The position numbers and the translations under genes are program-made. A stretch of DNA of 64,000 nt from CAVUXJ01 sp963814975 (GTDB taxonomy: Bacteria > Acidobacteriota > Vicinamibacteria > Vicinamibacterales > CAVVIG01). The stretch is from the NCBI GenBank assembly GCA_963814975.1, contig CAWFFB010000012.1, forward strand, positions 124,001-188,000, given 5' to 3'. Under the pieces are notes generated by a model that saw nothing but the letters and a program-made list of their open reading frames with translations, made no database searches and had not been told where the DNA came from. The stretch's first letter is position 1, and the number at the start of each line of letters is the position of its first letter. Below, in pieces: positions 1 through 8,236 of the stretch.

Positions 1-306
1 ACGGCCGTCGTCGCCTTCCTCACCGGCATCATTTCGGTCTACAGCAGCACCTCCGGCGTTGTGCTGCCGGCATTTCTGCCGATGGTGCCCGGCCTTGCAC
101 AGCAACTGGGGGCGGATCCGGTGGCGATCGCGTCATCGATGAACGTGGGTGGCCACCTTGTCGACGTCTCGCCGCTCTCGACCATCGGCGCCTTGTGTCT
201 GGCCGGCGCGCCAATCGAGGAGGCGCGAGCGCTCTTCAACAAGCTTCTCGTGTGGGGCCTCTCGATGTGTGTCGTCGGCGCGATGCTTTGCTATCTGGTC
301 TTTTGA
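1..306 (+). CDS. C-terminal end of an inner-membrane permease (partial)
   Basis: The gene enters from the left edge and ends with TGA at 304-306, giving the last 101 residues. They form at least two hydrophobic segments. The stretch around YSSTSGVVLP and the later HLVDVSPLSTIGALC resemble the C-terminal half of DcuC/MatC-like or SLC13-type dicarboxylate carriers, where a short polar Ser/Thr-rich segment re-enters the membrane. The adjacent TRAP dicarboxylate-type transporter on the opposite strand fits an organic-acid uptake theme, but that is inference. The N-terminus and substrate-defining region are outside the window, so the family call is tentative. Confidence 0.5.
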   Translation, partial: TAVVAFLTGIISVYSSTSGVVLPAFLPMVPGLAQQLGADPVAIASSMNVGGHLVDVSPLSTIGALCLAGAPIEEARALFNKLLVWGLSMCVVGAMLCYLVF

Positions 307-435
307 CGAGATTGGGGTCGCTGCGCTAGATGACTTTCAAGCCGGAATTCCCAAGTCTGACATCGGAGTCCGGCTAACGCTCGACACCACGGACGTACAT
401 CGTTAGATGGACTCGGGGCGTGGGCGTAGCGTAGA

Positions 436-453
436 GTCCGCCTTGAGGCGGAC
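436..453. repeat. Perfect REP-like hairpin
   Basis: A 7-bp perfect inverted repeat (GTCCGCC / GGCGGAC) with a TTGA loop sits between two convergent genes. It directly precedes the 7-nt repeat array at 454-513. It could act as a bidirectional terminator or be a REP-type element; it has no T-tract. A GC-rich dyad of related style lies inside the transglycosylase gene at 13219-13244. Confidence 0.55.
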
Positions 454-513
454 TTGAGCTTCAGGTTCAGGTTTCCGACCCTGAGACTTGAAACTTGAGA
501 CTCGAGACTTTCC
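454..513. repeat. Heptamer-type intergenic repeat array, site A
   Basis: The left part holds TTCAGG units; the right part (about 481-510) is four near-identical 7-nt units of ACTTGAR type (ACTTGAA, ACTTGAG, ACTCGAG, ACTTTCC). The two halves are imperfectly complementary and could fold together. The array ends at the stop codon of the TRAP permease gene at 516. Related arrays occur at 14737, 16071, 16953, 31292 and 31677. Confidence 0.6.
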
Positions 514-515
514 TG

Positions 516-2315
516 CTATTTGCCAATCCACTGCAGAAGTCCGAGTGTCAGCCACGGCACATATGTGATGAGCAGCACGCCGAGGCCGAGAATCGCGAGC
601 ATCGGTAGCGTCGCGCGCGCGACCTCCAGCAGCGGGCGCTTGAAGCGATACGACGCGAGAAACAGATTCAGCCCCACCGGGGGCGTCAGGTACCCGAGCT
701 CGAGATTGGCGATGAAGATGATCCCGAGGTGCACCGGGTGGACGCCGAACGCGACCCCGAGCGGCACGATCAGCGGGACGACGACGACGATCGCCGAGAA
801 GATGTCCATCAGGCAGCCGACCACGAGCAGGAAGAGGTTGAGGCCCAGCAGGAACGTGAACTGCGAATCGATGTGGCCGCGCGTCCACTCGAGCAGCCGC
901 ATCGGCACCTGCGCGCTGACGAGGTAGTTCGTCAACCCCACCGCCACTCCCAGAATCATCAGGACGCCGCCGACCACGGCGATACACTCGGCGAACACGC
1001 GAAGCAGGTCGCGCCGGATCGTCAAGTCACGGTGAATCACGCTCTGCACGACGAGCGCGTAGAGCGCCGCCAGCGCCGCGGCTTCAACGGTCGTCGCCAG
1101 GCCGCTGAAGAGCGCGGCAAGCACGACCACCGGCATCGCCAGCTCCCACGCCGCTTCGCGGAGCGCGGCCCATCCTTCCCCGATGCTGAACGGCGCGCGG
1201 CCCGCTCGTGTGACGATTCCTTCGCGCACACCCCACGCCGCAGCGAGCGAGGTCAGCAGTACGCCCGGTAACACTCCGGCAATGAAGAGGTCTTCGATCG
1301 GCAGCTGCGCGACGATGCCGTAGAGAATGAGCGGCAGCGCCGGCGGCAGCAGCAGGCCGAGCGAGCCGGACGCCGTCAACAACCCGATCGCGAAGCGTTC
1401 ACGGTAGCCGTCGCGAACGAGCGCGGGAAACAGCAGCCCGCCGAGCGCAAGGATCGTCACGCCCGAGCCACCGGTGAACACCGTGAAGAACGTGCAGAGA
1501 AGCGCGCACACCACAGCCGTTCCGCCCGGGATCCAGCCGAACCAGGCGCGGAACACGCGAAGCAGCCGCGCGGGCGCCCGGCCTTCCGCGAGCAGAAATC
1601 CCGCCAGCGTGAACAGCGGAATGGCAGGGAGCGTCGGCGAGACGCTCAGGGCGTAGGTCTCGATGAGGACGACCGCCGGCGTCACGCCGTCGATCATGAA
1701 CAGGACGACGGCGGCTCCGCCGAGAATCGCGAAGATGGGCGCGCCGAGCGCCCCCGCGAGAATGACGATCGCGAGCCAGAGAGCGGCCGGCTGGCCCTCG
1801 AGCAAGGCCGGCGAGCGAACGATCGCGAGCGCGGCGACCAGGCCGAGTGAGGCCAGGAGCCGGCCGGCGCGTGTCGGGCTCGCATGCCACACGAGCCGCA
1901 ACGCGACCAGCAGGAATCCGACCGGAAGCACCAGCTGGGTGGTCCATACCGGGATATTCGCGCCCAGGGTCGACCCGGTCTCCCGCTCGGTGAGCACCAG
2001 CTGCACGGCGCCCCAGGCGAGCAGGCCGGCGATGCACGAGGCGACGGCGCCTGACACGATCGCAGCCGCGCGACGCCAGCGCCCCGGCGGGATGAACGTG
2101 CCGGTGGCGAGCGCGAGCAGCTTATCCTCGCGCGCCGCAATCGCCGCGCCCAGAAACGCAACCCAGAGGACGAGATGCTGAACGATGGGACCGGAAGCGG
2201 GAACCCCGACACCGAGCAGACGGCGCGCCACGATTTCGAGCAGCGGGAGCACAACCATCGCCGCAAGCGCAGCCGCGGCGACCAGATCTTCGAAGAGGCG
2301 GAGCGCGCCGCTCAC
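516..2315 (-). CDS. TRAP transporter permease, fused small (DctQ) and large (DctM) subunits
   Basis: A 599-residue integral membrane protein. Residues 1-160 resemble the four-helix DctQ small subunit; the remainder has the repeated hydrophobic helices of the DctM large subunit, with conserved-looking segments such as GGSGVTILALGGLLFPAL and LGIIFIANLELGYLTPPVG. Together with the binding protein just upstream it would import an organic acid using an ion gradient. The GTG start at 2313-2315 overlaps the TGA of the upstream dctP-like gene (GTGA), which supports translational coupling and this start. The open frame extends further upstream but that part is inside the dctP gene. Substrate cannot be told from sequence. 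Confidence 0.9.
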   Translation of the reverse strand: MSGALRLFEDLVAAAALAAMVVLPLLEIVARRLLGVGVPASGPIVQHLVLWVAFLGAAIAAREDKLLALATGTFIPPGRWRRAAAIVSGAVASCIAGLLAWGAVQLVLTERETGSTLGANIPVWTTQLVLPVGFLLVALRLVWHASPTRAGRLLASLGLVAALAIVRSPALLEGQPAALWLAIVILAGALGAPIFAILGGAAVVLFMIDGVTPAVVLIETYALSVSPTLPAIPLFTLAGFLLAEGRAPARLLRVFRAWFGWIPGGTAVVCALLCTFFTVFTGGSGVTILALGGLLFPALVRDGYRERFAIGLLTASGSLGLLLPPALPLILYGIVAQLPIEDLFIAGVLPGVLLTSLAAAWGVREGIVTRAGRAPFSIGEGWAALREAAWELAMPVVVLAALFSGLATTVEAAALAALYALVVQSVIHRDLTIRRDLLRVFAECIAVVGGVLMILGVAVGLTNYLVSAQVPMRLLEWTRGHIDSQFTFLLGLNLFLLVVGCLMDIFSAIVVVVPLIVPLGVAFGVHPVHLGIIFIANLELGYLTPPVGLNLFLASYRFKRPLLEVARATLPMLAILGLGVLLITYVPWLTLGLLQWIGK

Positions 2316-3328
2316 CGGGACGCGCCGGCCGCCTTGCGCTCTCTGAATGCGTCGCGCTCTTTCAGGGCGAGATCGAAGATGTCGGCCGGCACCATGTCCC
2401 CGCGCATGGCCTTGGCGAGGGCATTCGCTTCGGCCTTCCATTCAGGACCTTCCGCCTTCGTCACGGTCAAGCCCTGCTTGCTCATCAACGCGACGGCGAA
2501 TCTGTCCTGGTTGGGCACTTCGGCCCGCAGCCGCTTCTCTGCGGCAAGGGCGATCTCGGACATCGCGGCGCGATCGGACGGTGTTATGCGGTTCCAGGTT
2601 CGCGTCGCGATCACCGTGCCGCCGACGATCGGCGCGATCCCGATGTCGAGCATGTGAGGGGTCTGCCGGTTCCACTGGAATGCCAGCGCGGCGAGCGGCG
2701 GCGCCGGCAAGCCGTCGATCATTCCGGTGGTGAGGCCGGTCAGGATATCGGTCATCGCCATCGCGCGCGGCTGAAACCCGTTCGCCTTGTACCACTGCGT
2801 CATGCGATCGTCGCCGGCCGAGGTCCAGAGCTTCACAGCCTTGAGATCGGCCACCGTACTGACCGGTCGCTTGCTGAAAAGCTGCAACCAGCCGCCGTGC
2901 CCCCAGTGCAGCAGGACGAAGCCCTTGGCCTCCAGCCGCTGCTTGATGACTGGCGTGAGCCTGTCCATCACCGCGTTGAGCTCGTCGTACGATTCGAAGA
3001 AGAACGGCACGCTGAACACGTTGAAGGCGGGATCGATGCCCGCAAGGCCGACGGCGGTGAACGAGGCCGCCTGCAGGGCATCGAGGCGGATCTTGCGAAG
3101 CACCGTCGGCTCATCACCCTGCGAGCCCCCGCCGAACAGCGTGACCGACACGCGATCGCCGGTCGTCTGCTTCCACTCGGCGGCCATCTGCTTCAGGTTC
3201 TTGTCCCAGACCGAGCCATCCGGCACGACGGTTGCCAGTTTGATGGCGACCCCTTGTGAGTGCGAGGGCACAGGCCACGCGAGCAGTCCGAGCAACAAGA
3301 ACGCCGACCACCTACACCGCGTGAACAT
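2312..3328 (-). CDS. TRAP transporter substrate-binding protein, DctP family
   Basis: A 338-residue periplasmic binding protein with an N-terminal signal peptide (FLLLGLLAWPVPSHSQG). The body shows typical DctP-family features: an early IKLATVVPDGSVWDKNLKQM strand-helix, a hinge-like FFFESYDELNAVMD, and a mid-protein segment GMIDGLPAPPLAALAFQW. The start at 3326-3328 is chosen because GGAAGG lies five bases upstream; an in-frame ATG at 3370 would add 14 residues without a clear ribosome site. The gene overlaps the fused TRAP permease by four bases, making a two-gene operon for solute capture and transport. The ligand is unknown. Confidence 0.9.
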   Translation of the reverse strand: MFTRCRWSAFLLLGLLAWPVPSHSQGVAIKLATVVPDGSVWDKNLKQMAAEWKQTTGDRVSVTLFGGGSQGDEPTVLRKIRLDALQAASFTAVGLAGIDPAFNVFSVPFFFESYDELNAVMDRLTPVIKQRLEAKGFVLLHWGHGGWLQLFSKRPVSTVADLKAVKLWTSAGDDRMTQWYKANGFQPRAMAMTDILTGLTTGMIDGLPAPPLAALAFQWNRQTPHMLDIGIAPIVGGTVIATRTWNRITPSDRAAMSEIALAAEKRLRAEVPNQDRFAVALMSKQGLTVTKAEGPEWKAEANALAKAMRGDMVPADIFDLALKERDAFRERKAAGASR

Positions 3329-3447
3329 CGCCTTCCACCATCCATTCACTACGAATGTCACGACGCACACGACGAATCTGTTGCCAACAGGACTTCATGC
3401 GTCTTCATGCTTTCGCATCTCGAAGGGCAGGGAACATGTCGTCGAGG

Positions 3448-4175
3448 CTATTTCGTCCGCTTGCCTGTCCAGTCGACTTCGCCCACTCCCGGAAGGGTGA
3501 GCTTGCCGGTAAACCCGTCGGCGCCGAGTTCGCCGATCATGGTGATCGCGGCGTCGCCCTGCGCCGTCGCCGCCCTGAAGTGCAGCGTCAGCGCCTTGCC
3601 GACCATCGTACCGGTTACTGGTTCGTCACCCGCCTGTCCGTTCAGCGAGCCCGTGATCTGCTCGCCAGTCTGCTTCAGGGTCGCGATGGTCGCAAACGTC
3701 GCTCCTCCCCTCATCACCATCGCGATGTCCCACTTGCCCGAGACGTCAATCGCCGGAGCCGCCGCTGGTGCGCTCGTCGTTCCACCAGCGCTGCTGCTCC
3801 CGGGCTTCCTTTTCGCAGTCCAGGGGAGTTCGCCAAGGCCGCCGACCACGAGATTGCCGGCCATGGTGTCTCCGGAGAGCTTGGCCTTCATCGCGATGTC
3901 GAGTTTGGTGCCTTGCAGGTCGAGCATTGACGACATCGTCAGGGCGTTGTTGATCAGGGTGCCCGTAAAATCGACCGCTCCCATCGGAGTGGCGACCCTG
4001 CCCTCAACCGACTCACCCACTTGCTTGAAGGTCACATCGATGGTCGCCGGCCCCTGAGGCGATTCGAATGTCACCTCCCAGGTGCCGGTGATGTCGATCT
4101 GGCCGGACACCGGCGCGGCGCCAAGCAGTGAGGACACGCGAGCAGCACGAGGGCGGAGAGCCTGGTTCCACGCAT
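3448..4175 (-). CDS. Secreted repeat protein of unknown function, frameshifted in the signal peptide
   Basis: The main frame (3448-4137, GTG at 4135-4137) encodes two similar beta-rich halves of about 95 residues each, both starting near 'DI/VTGTW' or 'DVSGKWD' and both with a 'GTMVGKALT / GTLINNALT' type hairpin, joined by a Ser/Gly/Ala/Pro-rich linker. No enzymatic motif is visible. The frame lacks a signal peptide, but another frame starting at ATG 4173-4175, after AGATAAGGA, gives MRGTRLSALVLLA. Adding one base near 4138 joins the two into a continuous signal peptide ending ..PVSGQ. I therefore read one gene with a one-base deletion, either a sequencing error or decay. Confidence 0.6.
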
Positions 4176-4240
4176 TTCCTTATCTCCCGGATCTTTCGAG
4201 AATAACATGGGAGATAATGCCCTTTGACCACGCAGACCGG

Positions 4241-4317
4241 CAGAGCTCCTCATATGAAGACGTGCATACTCTGGCTGTCAGAACTCCTCATTATGAAGAA
4301 GTCCATACCCTGGCTTT
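4241..4317. repeat. Tandem duplication over a start codon and signal sequence
   Basis: Two adjacent copies of about 38 bases (4241-4278 and 4279-4317) match at roughly 33 positions. Each has CTCCTCAT followed by an ATGAAG start and a TGGCT end. Both ATGs (4254 and 4293) are in frame with the TolB-like gene, so the duplication gives two candidate starts and a doubled hydrophobic leader. Confidence 0.75.
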
Positions 4318-5411
4318 GGCTCACGCTGACAGCGGTCCCGGCCCTCGTCGCCGCCTCGGTTCAGGTGACGCCCCAGCCACCGGCGGAGCGAGATTTTCTC
4401 TCCCGAATCAGGCGGCTGACGGTCGAAGGGCGCCGGGCCGGCGAGGGCTACTGGTCGCCGGACGGCAAGCGTCTTGTCTTCCAGAGCGAGCGCGAACCGG
4501 GCAATCCGTTCTACCAGATTTACGTGCTCGAGATGGCAACCGGTGATGTGAAGCGGATCTCGCCTGGCATCGGCAAGACGACGTGCCCGTTTTTCCGCCC
4601 CGGGAGCGACGAGATTCTCTTCGCCTCCACCCACGGCGATCCCAGATCGAAGCAGCTACAGGACGAGGAGAACGCGCTGCGCGCGTCCGGCAAGGAGCGG
4701 CGCTACGCGTGGGATTACGACCCGGAGATGGACATTTACGCCCACAGTGAGAAATCGGGCGGCTTGAAGCGGCTGACGACCGCTCGCGGGTACGACGCCG
4801 AAGCCAGCTACTCCCCCGACGGCCAGTGGATCGCGTTCTCCTCGATGCGCGAGGTGTATGCTCGCGCCGAGCTCGACGCGGCGACGACGAAGCAGTTGGA
4901 GACCGACCCGAGCTATTTCGCCGACATCTACATCATGCGCGCCGACGGTTCCGGCCAGAAGCGCCTGACCAGCGTGCCCGGATACGATGGAGGCCCGTTC
5001 TTCACTCATGACGGTTCGCGCATCGTCTGGCGCCGTTTCGATGAGCGCGGGTTGATTGCCGACGTCTGGACGATGAAGCCCGACGGGTCGGACGCGAAAC
5101 AGATCACCAACTTCCACGCGATGAGCTGGGCGCCGTACGAGCACCCGTCCGCGGAATACTTCATCTTCGCGTCGAACAAGCTGGGATTCGAGAACTTCGA
5201 ACTGTTCCTCGTCGACGCGGCCGGGACGAAGGAGCCGGTCCGCGTCACCTATTCAGACGGATTCGACGGTCTGCCGGTCCCCTCCCCTGATGGACGGCAG
5301 CTCGCGTGGACATCGAGCCGCTCGGGCGGGACGAACGGTCAGTTGTTCCTGGCCGAATGGAACCATGAAAAGGCCCGCGAAGCCCTGCGGAACGCACCCC
5401 TTCGAAAGTAG
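4293..5411 (+). CDS. Secreted TolB-like beta-propeller protein
   Basis: A 372-residue protein with a signal peptide (KKSIPWLWLTLTAVPALVAA) followed by PD40/WD40-like TolB repeats. Recurring units include YWSPDGKRLVF, ASYSPDGQWIAF, FFTHDGSRIVW and PVPSPDGRQLAW, each about 45-50 residues apart. Such propellers bind proteins or accompany periplasmic peptidases; no catalytic domain is attached. The next gene, an M28 peptidase, begins eight bases after the stop, so the two are probably co-transcribed. The start is ambiguous: ATG 4293 gives a standard signal peptide, while ATG 4254 lies in the first copy of a tandem duplication and would add 13 residues. Confidence 0.8.
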   Translation: MKKSIPWLWLTLTAVPALVAASVQVTPQPPAERDFLSRIRRLTVEGRRAGEGYWSPDGKRLVFQSEREPGNPFYQIYVLEMATGDVKRISPGIGKTTCPFFRPGSDEILFASTHGDPRSKQLQDEENALRASGKERRYAWDYDPEMDIYAHSEKSGGLKRLTTARGYDAEASYSPDGQWIAFSSMREVYARAELDAATTKQLETDPSYFADIYIMRADGSGQKRLTSVPGYDGGPFFTHDGSRIVWRRFDERGLIADVWTMKPDGSDAKQITNFHAMSWAPYEHPSAEYFIFASNKLGFENFELFLVDAAGTKEPVRVTYSDGFDGLPVPSPDGRQLAWTSSRSGGTNGQLFLAEWNHEKAREALRNAPLRK

Positions 5412-5418
5412 GCAAGCA

Positions 5419-7258
5419 ATGAAGCCAGCCGTCTGGTTGATCGCGTTCGCTGGTGGCGGCACCGGCCGTCGGGGTCCACGCTCAGTCGCAGGCCGCCGCA
5501 TCGAAAGCGCGGGCCCACGTCGAGACGCTGGCCGCCGAGCGGCTCGGAGGACGGCTCGCCGGATCGCCGGGAGAACGCCTTGCGAGCGAGTACATCATTT
5601 CGCAGTTGAAGCGGATCGGCGCGCGCCCGCTGCCGGGCCGGACCGACTATCGACTGCCGTTCGAGTTCACCGCGGGCACGCGCGACGGCGGGACAACCAT
5701 CGCGATCTCGAGCGCCCCGCAGGCGGCCGCGAAACCTCGCGCGTTCCAGACGAGGATGGACGTCCAGGCACTCTCGTTCTCGGACAACAGCGAGGTGACG
5801 GGCCCGCTGGTTTTTGCCGGCTACGGCATCGTGGTGCCCGACGGCCAGAATTTCGGGTACGACAGTTACGCGGGGATCGACGTGAAGGACAAGGTCGTCC
5901 TCGTCCTCCGCTACTTCCCCGAGGACGCGGATCCGAAGACGAAAGGAATCCTCGCGCGCTACGCCGACCTGCGCTACAAGGCGATGGCCGCGCGCCAGCG
6001 CGGGGCGCGGGCGATGCTCGTGGTCACGGGGCCGCGCTCCCCGAACGCCGGCGCGGTCATTCCGATGACGTTCGACACGGCGCTCGCCGGCTCTGGCATC
6101 GTCGCCGCGAGCGTCAGCGGCGCGGTCGCGAACGCGATCTTCGACGGCTTCGGCGACAAGAGCAAGACGCTCGAGGCAGTGCAGCAGACGTTTGATGGCG
6201 GCAACCCGCACGTCGCCGGCTTCGATATTCCCAACCTGACCGTCACCATCAAGGCCGTGGTCGTGCGCGAGCAACGCACCGGCGCAAATGTCGCCGGGTA
6301 TCTCCCGGCCACGGGACCGACGGGCTCGGTCCAGAAACCGTGGATCGGCCTTGGTGCGCATTACGATCACCTCGGCCGGGGAGATCAGGGGAACTCTCTG
6401 GCGAGGCAAGATGAGGCGGGGCGTGTGCATGCCGGCGCGGACGACAACGCGTCTGGCACGGCGGCCGTGCTGGCAGTCGGCGAGACCCTGGCCTCACAGC
6501 CCCGACGACGGAACGTGATACTCCAGTTTTGGTCCGGGGAGGAGCTGGGCCTCATCGGTTCCGGCGCCTTCGTCAAGGCGCCGCCAATCCCGCTCGATCA
6601 GATAGCCGCGTATCTGAACTTCGACATGGTGGGCCGACTGCAGGACAACAAGCTCACCGTGCAGGCAGCCGGGACGAGCCCATCCTGGGGACGGCTGATC
6701 GAACAGGCGAACATCGCCGCCGGTTTCGACCTGGTCGTCCAGCAGGATCCGTATCAGCCGACCGACGTCGCCAGCTTCAACCTCGCCGGCGTCCCGTGCC
6801 TCAATTTCTTCACGGGCACCCACACCGACTACCACCGGCCGTCCGACACGGCGGAAAAGATCCAATACGAGGGCCTCGACCGCATCGTGGAGTTCGCGAC
6901 CGCCATTACGCGGCGCGTGGAAGACCTTGAACAGCCGCCCGCCTTCGTCAAGGTCGACCAGCCAACCCAAAGCGGCGGCGGCCGCGCGGGCGTGCGGGTG
7001 TTTACCGGCACGATCCCCGACTACGCGACAGAGGTGAAAGGACTGCTGCTCGGCGGCGTGGTGAGCGGCGGCCCGGCCGATCAGGCAGGCCTCCAGAAGG
7101 GCGACGTGATCGTCGAGATCGCCGGGCAGACGATCGCCAACGTTTATGACTACACCTTCGCGCTCGAGATCTTGAAGATTGGCGAGCCCGCGAAGGTCGC
7201 CTACATGCGGGACGGACAGCGGAAGGAAACCACGCTGACACCGAGCGCGAGAAAGTAG
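5419..7258 (+). CDS. Secreted M28-family zinc aminopeptidase with PA and PDZ domains, frameshifted in the signal peptide
   Basis: The main frame (GTG 5453 to 7258, 601 residues) has a PA-type domain (about residues 110-240), then an M28 di-zinc peptidase domain with likely ligands in GAHYDHLG, GADDNASGT, SGEELGLIGS, NFDMVGR and TDYHRPSDT, then a C-terminal PDZ domain (about 500-600) with GGVVSGGPADQAGLQKGDVI. It should trim peptides outside the cytoplasm. The main frame starts inside a signal peptide. ATG 5419 in another frame encodes MKPAVWLIAFA, and deleting one G near 5451 joins it to VAAPAVGVHAQ, restoring a full leader. I therefore give the span from 5419. Confidence 0.85.
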
Positions 7259-7320
7259 AGGCGAGGGCCTCCCCCGCCGCCTTCAGTCACCCACGCGAGC
7301 CGCGCAGCGGGCGCCCTGCC

Positions 7321-7518
7321 CTACTGGGCCCTGACGTTGGTCGCCCGCGGTCCCTTGGGCGACTGCTCCTCATCGAAGCTGACGGTCTGGCCTTCGCTGA
7401 GGCTGTCGAAGCTTCCCTCAACCGAGCTGCGGTGGAAGAAATACTCCTGCCCGCCGCTGTCGCGGATGAATCCGAATCCCTTGTCCCGGGCCAGTCGCTT
7501 GATCGTGCCGGTCGCCAT
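7321..7518 (-). CDS. csp: Cold-shock domain protein
   Basis: A 65-residue single cold-shock domain, the normal length for the CspA family. The RNA-binding motif RNP1 is seen as KGFGFI near residue 14, and RNP2 as EYFFH near residue 25 (usually VFVH). The C-terminal part has the expected SFDEEQSPKGPRATNV. It probably binds single-stranded RNA or DNA as a chaperone. It is monocistronic, lying between the convergent peptidase gene and the co-directional DinB gene. I see no long leader typical of strongly cold-regulated csp genes, since only about 110 bases separate it from the upstream gene. Confidence 0.95.
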   Translation of the reverse strand: MATGTIKRLARDKGFGFIRDSGGQEYFFHRSSVEGSFDSLSEGQTVSFDEEQSPKGPRATNVRAQ

Positions 7519-7628
7519 CCGAAACTCCTTGTCGCCTGGGAGCGCCCGGAAGCGGTGGGCGCGCCTGTTCAGAGACTACCATTGTTGCCCGCCCGCTTTG
7601 CAAGAGGAGGCCCCCGATACCCTCCGGC

Positions 7629-8138
7629 CTAGGCCTCGGGCCTGGCCCGGAGGCGATAAAACGCGATGAGGTCCATGCTCTTGGGGGGCACCGCGCCGAG
7701 TTGGCGCAGCAGCGTCGTCACCTGGCCGCGATGGTAACTGGCGTGGTTGACGACGTGCTGAAGCATCTGCCAGAAGACAGTCGCGCCGGGTTGGCCATTG
7801 AGCAACGTGTACTCGAAGACCTGGTGGATGCCGGGTTCGCCCAGGCTTTCAAGGAACATCCGCATCTTGGCCTCGAGTTCCGTCCACTGATGCCGCAGCG
7901 ACGTGACGTCGGGAAACTGATCCAGCGCAAGCAGCGCCGTCGGCGATGTGCCCTGCCATCGTGAGTACCACGCCCACTCCGCGGCGTACGTATGCGCGCA
8001 CGTGTCCCGCACCGAGCGAAAGCTGCTCCCCATGTCGCGCGTGAACTGTTCAGGGGTGAGCGCGCTGACGCCTTCGAGCAGTCGATCGCGCGCCCAGTAG
8101 TGGTAGTCGACGAGCGTCCGCAAGGTCGGAAGATCCAT
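7629..8138 (-). CDS. DinB-family protein
   Basis: A 169-residue four-helix-bundle protein of the DinB/YfiT-like metal-dependent family. The three expected metal-binding histidines fit the first helix (DYHYWARDRLL), the middle (RDTCAHTYAAEW) and the C-terminal HVVNHASYHRGQ motif. Members include thiol S-transferases and many uncharacterised proteins; the substrate here is unknown. The start at 8136-8138 has only a weak upstream ribosome site. It is transcribed in the same direction as the Do-type protease gene upstream, with a hairpin between them, so it is probably a separate unit. Confidence 0.9.
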   Translation of the reverse strand: MDLPTLRTLVDYHYWARDRLLEGVSALTPEQFTRDMGSSFRSVRDTCAHTYAAEWAWYSRWQGTSPTALLALDQFPDVTSLRHQWTELEAKMRMFLESLGEPGIHQVFEYTLLNGQPGATVFWQMLQHVVNHASYHRGQVTTLLRQLGAVPPKSMDLIAFYRLRARPEA

Positions 8139-8189
8139 GCGGGAATTGTACGGGAGAAATGAATGATGCGGGAGCGAGGAAATGAGCTT

Positions 8190-8222
8190 GGGAATCTGGG
8201 AACCGTGAAATCCCCAGATCCC
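8190..8222 (-). terminator. Hairpin downstream of the Do-type protease gene
   Basis: GGGAATCTGGG (8190-8200) pairs with CCCAGATCCCC (8212-8222) with one mismatch and an 11-nt loop. It begins 14 bases after the protease stop on the minus strand. It has no T-tract. The GGGAATC spacing also resembles the 7-nt repeat arrays found elsewhere in the window. Confidence 0.45.
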
Positions 8223-8236
8223 CGCCGCGGAGTCCG

